Below are positions 63,901-64,000 of a stretch of 64,000 bases of DNA, piece by piece. The notes under the pieces were generated by a model. The model did not search any database. It was given only the letters and a program-made list of their open reading frames with translations, and was not told where the DNA came from. Made by a program: the position numbers and the translations under genes. Where the stretch lies: contig OZ025275.1 of assembly GCA_964019165.1 (NCBI GenBank), positions 16,003,759 through 16,067,758 on the forward strand, read 5' to 3'. This stretch comes from Mastigias papua (Eukaryota > Cnidaria > Scyphozoa > Rhizostomeae > Mastigiidae). The first letter of the stretch is position 1; every line of letters starts with the position of its first letter.

Positions 63901-64000
63901 CTGCAATCAAAATCAATCAATTTCAAATTTGTTCATTCTTGAGCAATATACCAAGGCTATAGCCTTACTTTTTGGCCAAAAATCGCTCATTTTCACCACT
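45954..64000. repeat. 107-bp satellite, third segment to the window edge
   Basis: About 168 monomers with no further insertion. Variant classes include CTTACTTTTAGGCCAAGAATC, CTTGCTTTTTGGCCAAATTTC and CTTCCTTCTGGCCAATAATC. Blocks recur at several periods: 49025 and 49880 (855 bp), 52857 and 54140 (1283 bp), 51270 and 55647 (4377 bp), 60399 and 63522 (3123 bp). No gene is present. All frames here (for instance those reading MVMFEQNTKAIAFLLANNRS) follow from the repeat. Confidence 0.96.
60230..60500. repeat. Extended 118-bp satellite monomers
   Basis: Two monomers carry an 11-bp expansion, reading GGTCATGTTTGGCTCATTTT in place of GGTCATTTTTGAGC. The same pair recurs at about 63355-63625, and one more lies at about 63800. 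The expansion duplicates a GGCTCATTTTT-like piece and marks a block duplication with a shift of 3123 bp. Confidence 0.85.

Noticed and set aside
35062..64000. Array of regular repeats resembling a CRISPR locus
   Set aside because: The repeat is a contiguous 107-bp satellite without unique spacers, in animal DNA with introns; no Cas genes.

Overview
This is animal nuclear DNA: AT-rich, intron-bearing and dominated by repeats. No bacterial operon, plasmid or CRISPR is present. It carries a receptor guanylate cyclase with canonical animal exon content, a vesicular/AAAP-type amino acid transporter, several non-LTR retrotransposon families, a Penelope-like element with a GIY-YIG nuclease, a Gypsy LTR element, pogo-like DNA transposons and a tRNA-derived SINE. 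That mix suggests an aquatic invertebrate metazoan, but I cannot name the lineage from the sequence.

Layout. Positions 1-1876 are a nearly perfect 16-bp minisatellite that runs off the left edge. From 2812 to 26935 lies the 3' part of a receptor guanylate cyclase on the + strand. I reconstructed 17 coding exons (834 residues, all joins in frame): the end of the ligand-binding domain, juxtamembrane cysteines, one membrane helix, a kinase-homology domain, a dimerisation helix and a cyclase domain with its catalytic residues. The 5' exons lie left of the window. Most of its larger introns hold private tandem repeats or nested mobile elements: LINE remnants, SINEs in both orientations, a Penelope-like element with hammerhead-like ends, a pogo-like MITE inside a LINE, and a pogo-like element inside a 26-bp minisatellite.

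Positions 27893-30830 are a 45-bp satellite split by a 5'-truncated CR1/jockey-like LINE. From 31527 to 34186 is a complete-looking three-exon amino acid transporter (464 residues) of the SLC32/36/38 superfamily. A (CA)n tract follows at 34569-34710.

From about 35062 to the right edge is a satellite with a 107-bp monomer (roughly 210 copies), organised locally into about 1283-bp (12-monomer) higher-order blocks. Two retroelements interrupt it. One is a young Gypsy element (36468-40124; 151-bp LTRs with 3 differences, 5-bp target duplication) that lacks the integrase core. The other is a 5'-truncated LINE with a long intact RT frame (43554-45953). Both junctions fall inside the same 14-bp palindrome of the monomer.

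The two host genes are not evidently linked in function. The cyclase would make cGMP at the cell surface; the transporter would move small amino acids across a vesicle or plasma membrane. The rest of the window is mobile and tandem DNA. The most distinctive signals are the palindrome-centred insertions, the integrase-less young Gypsy, the hammerhead-like Penelope ends and the SINE/(TA)n complex.
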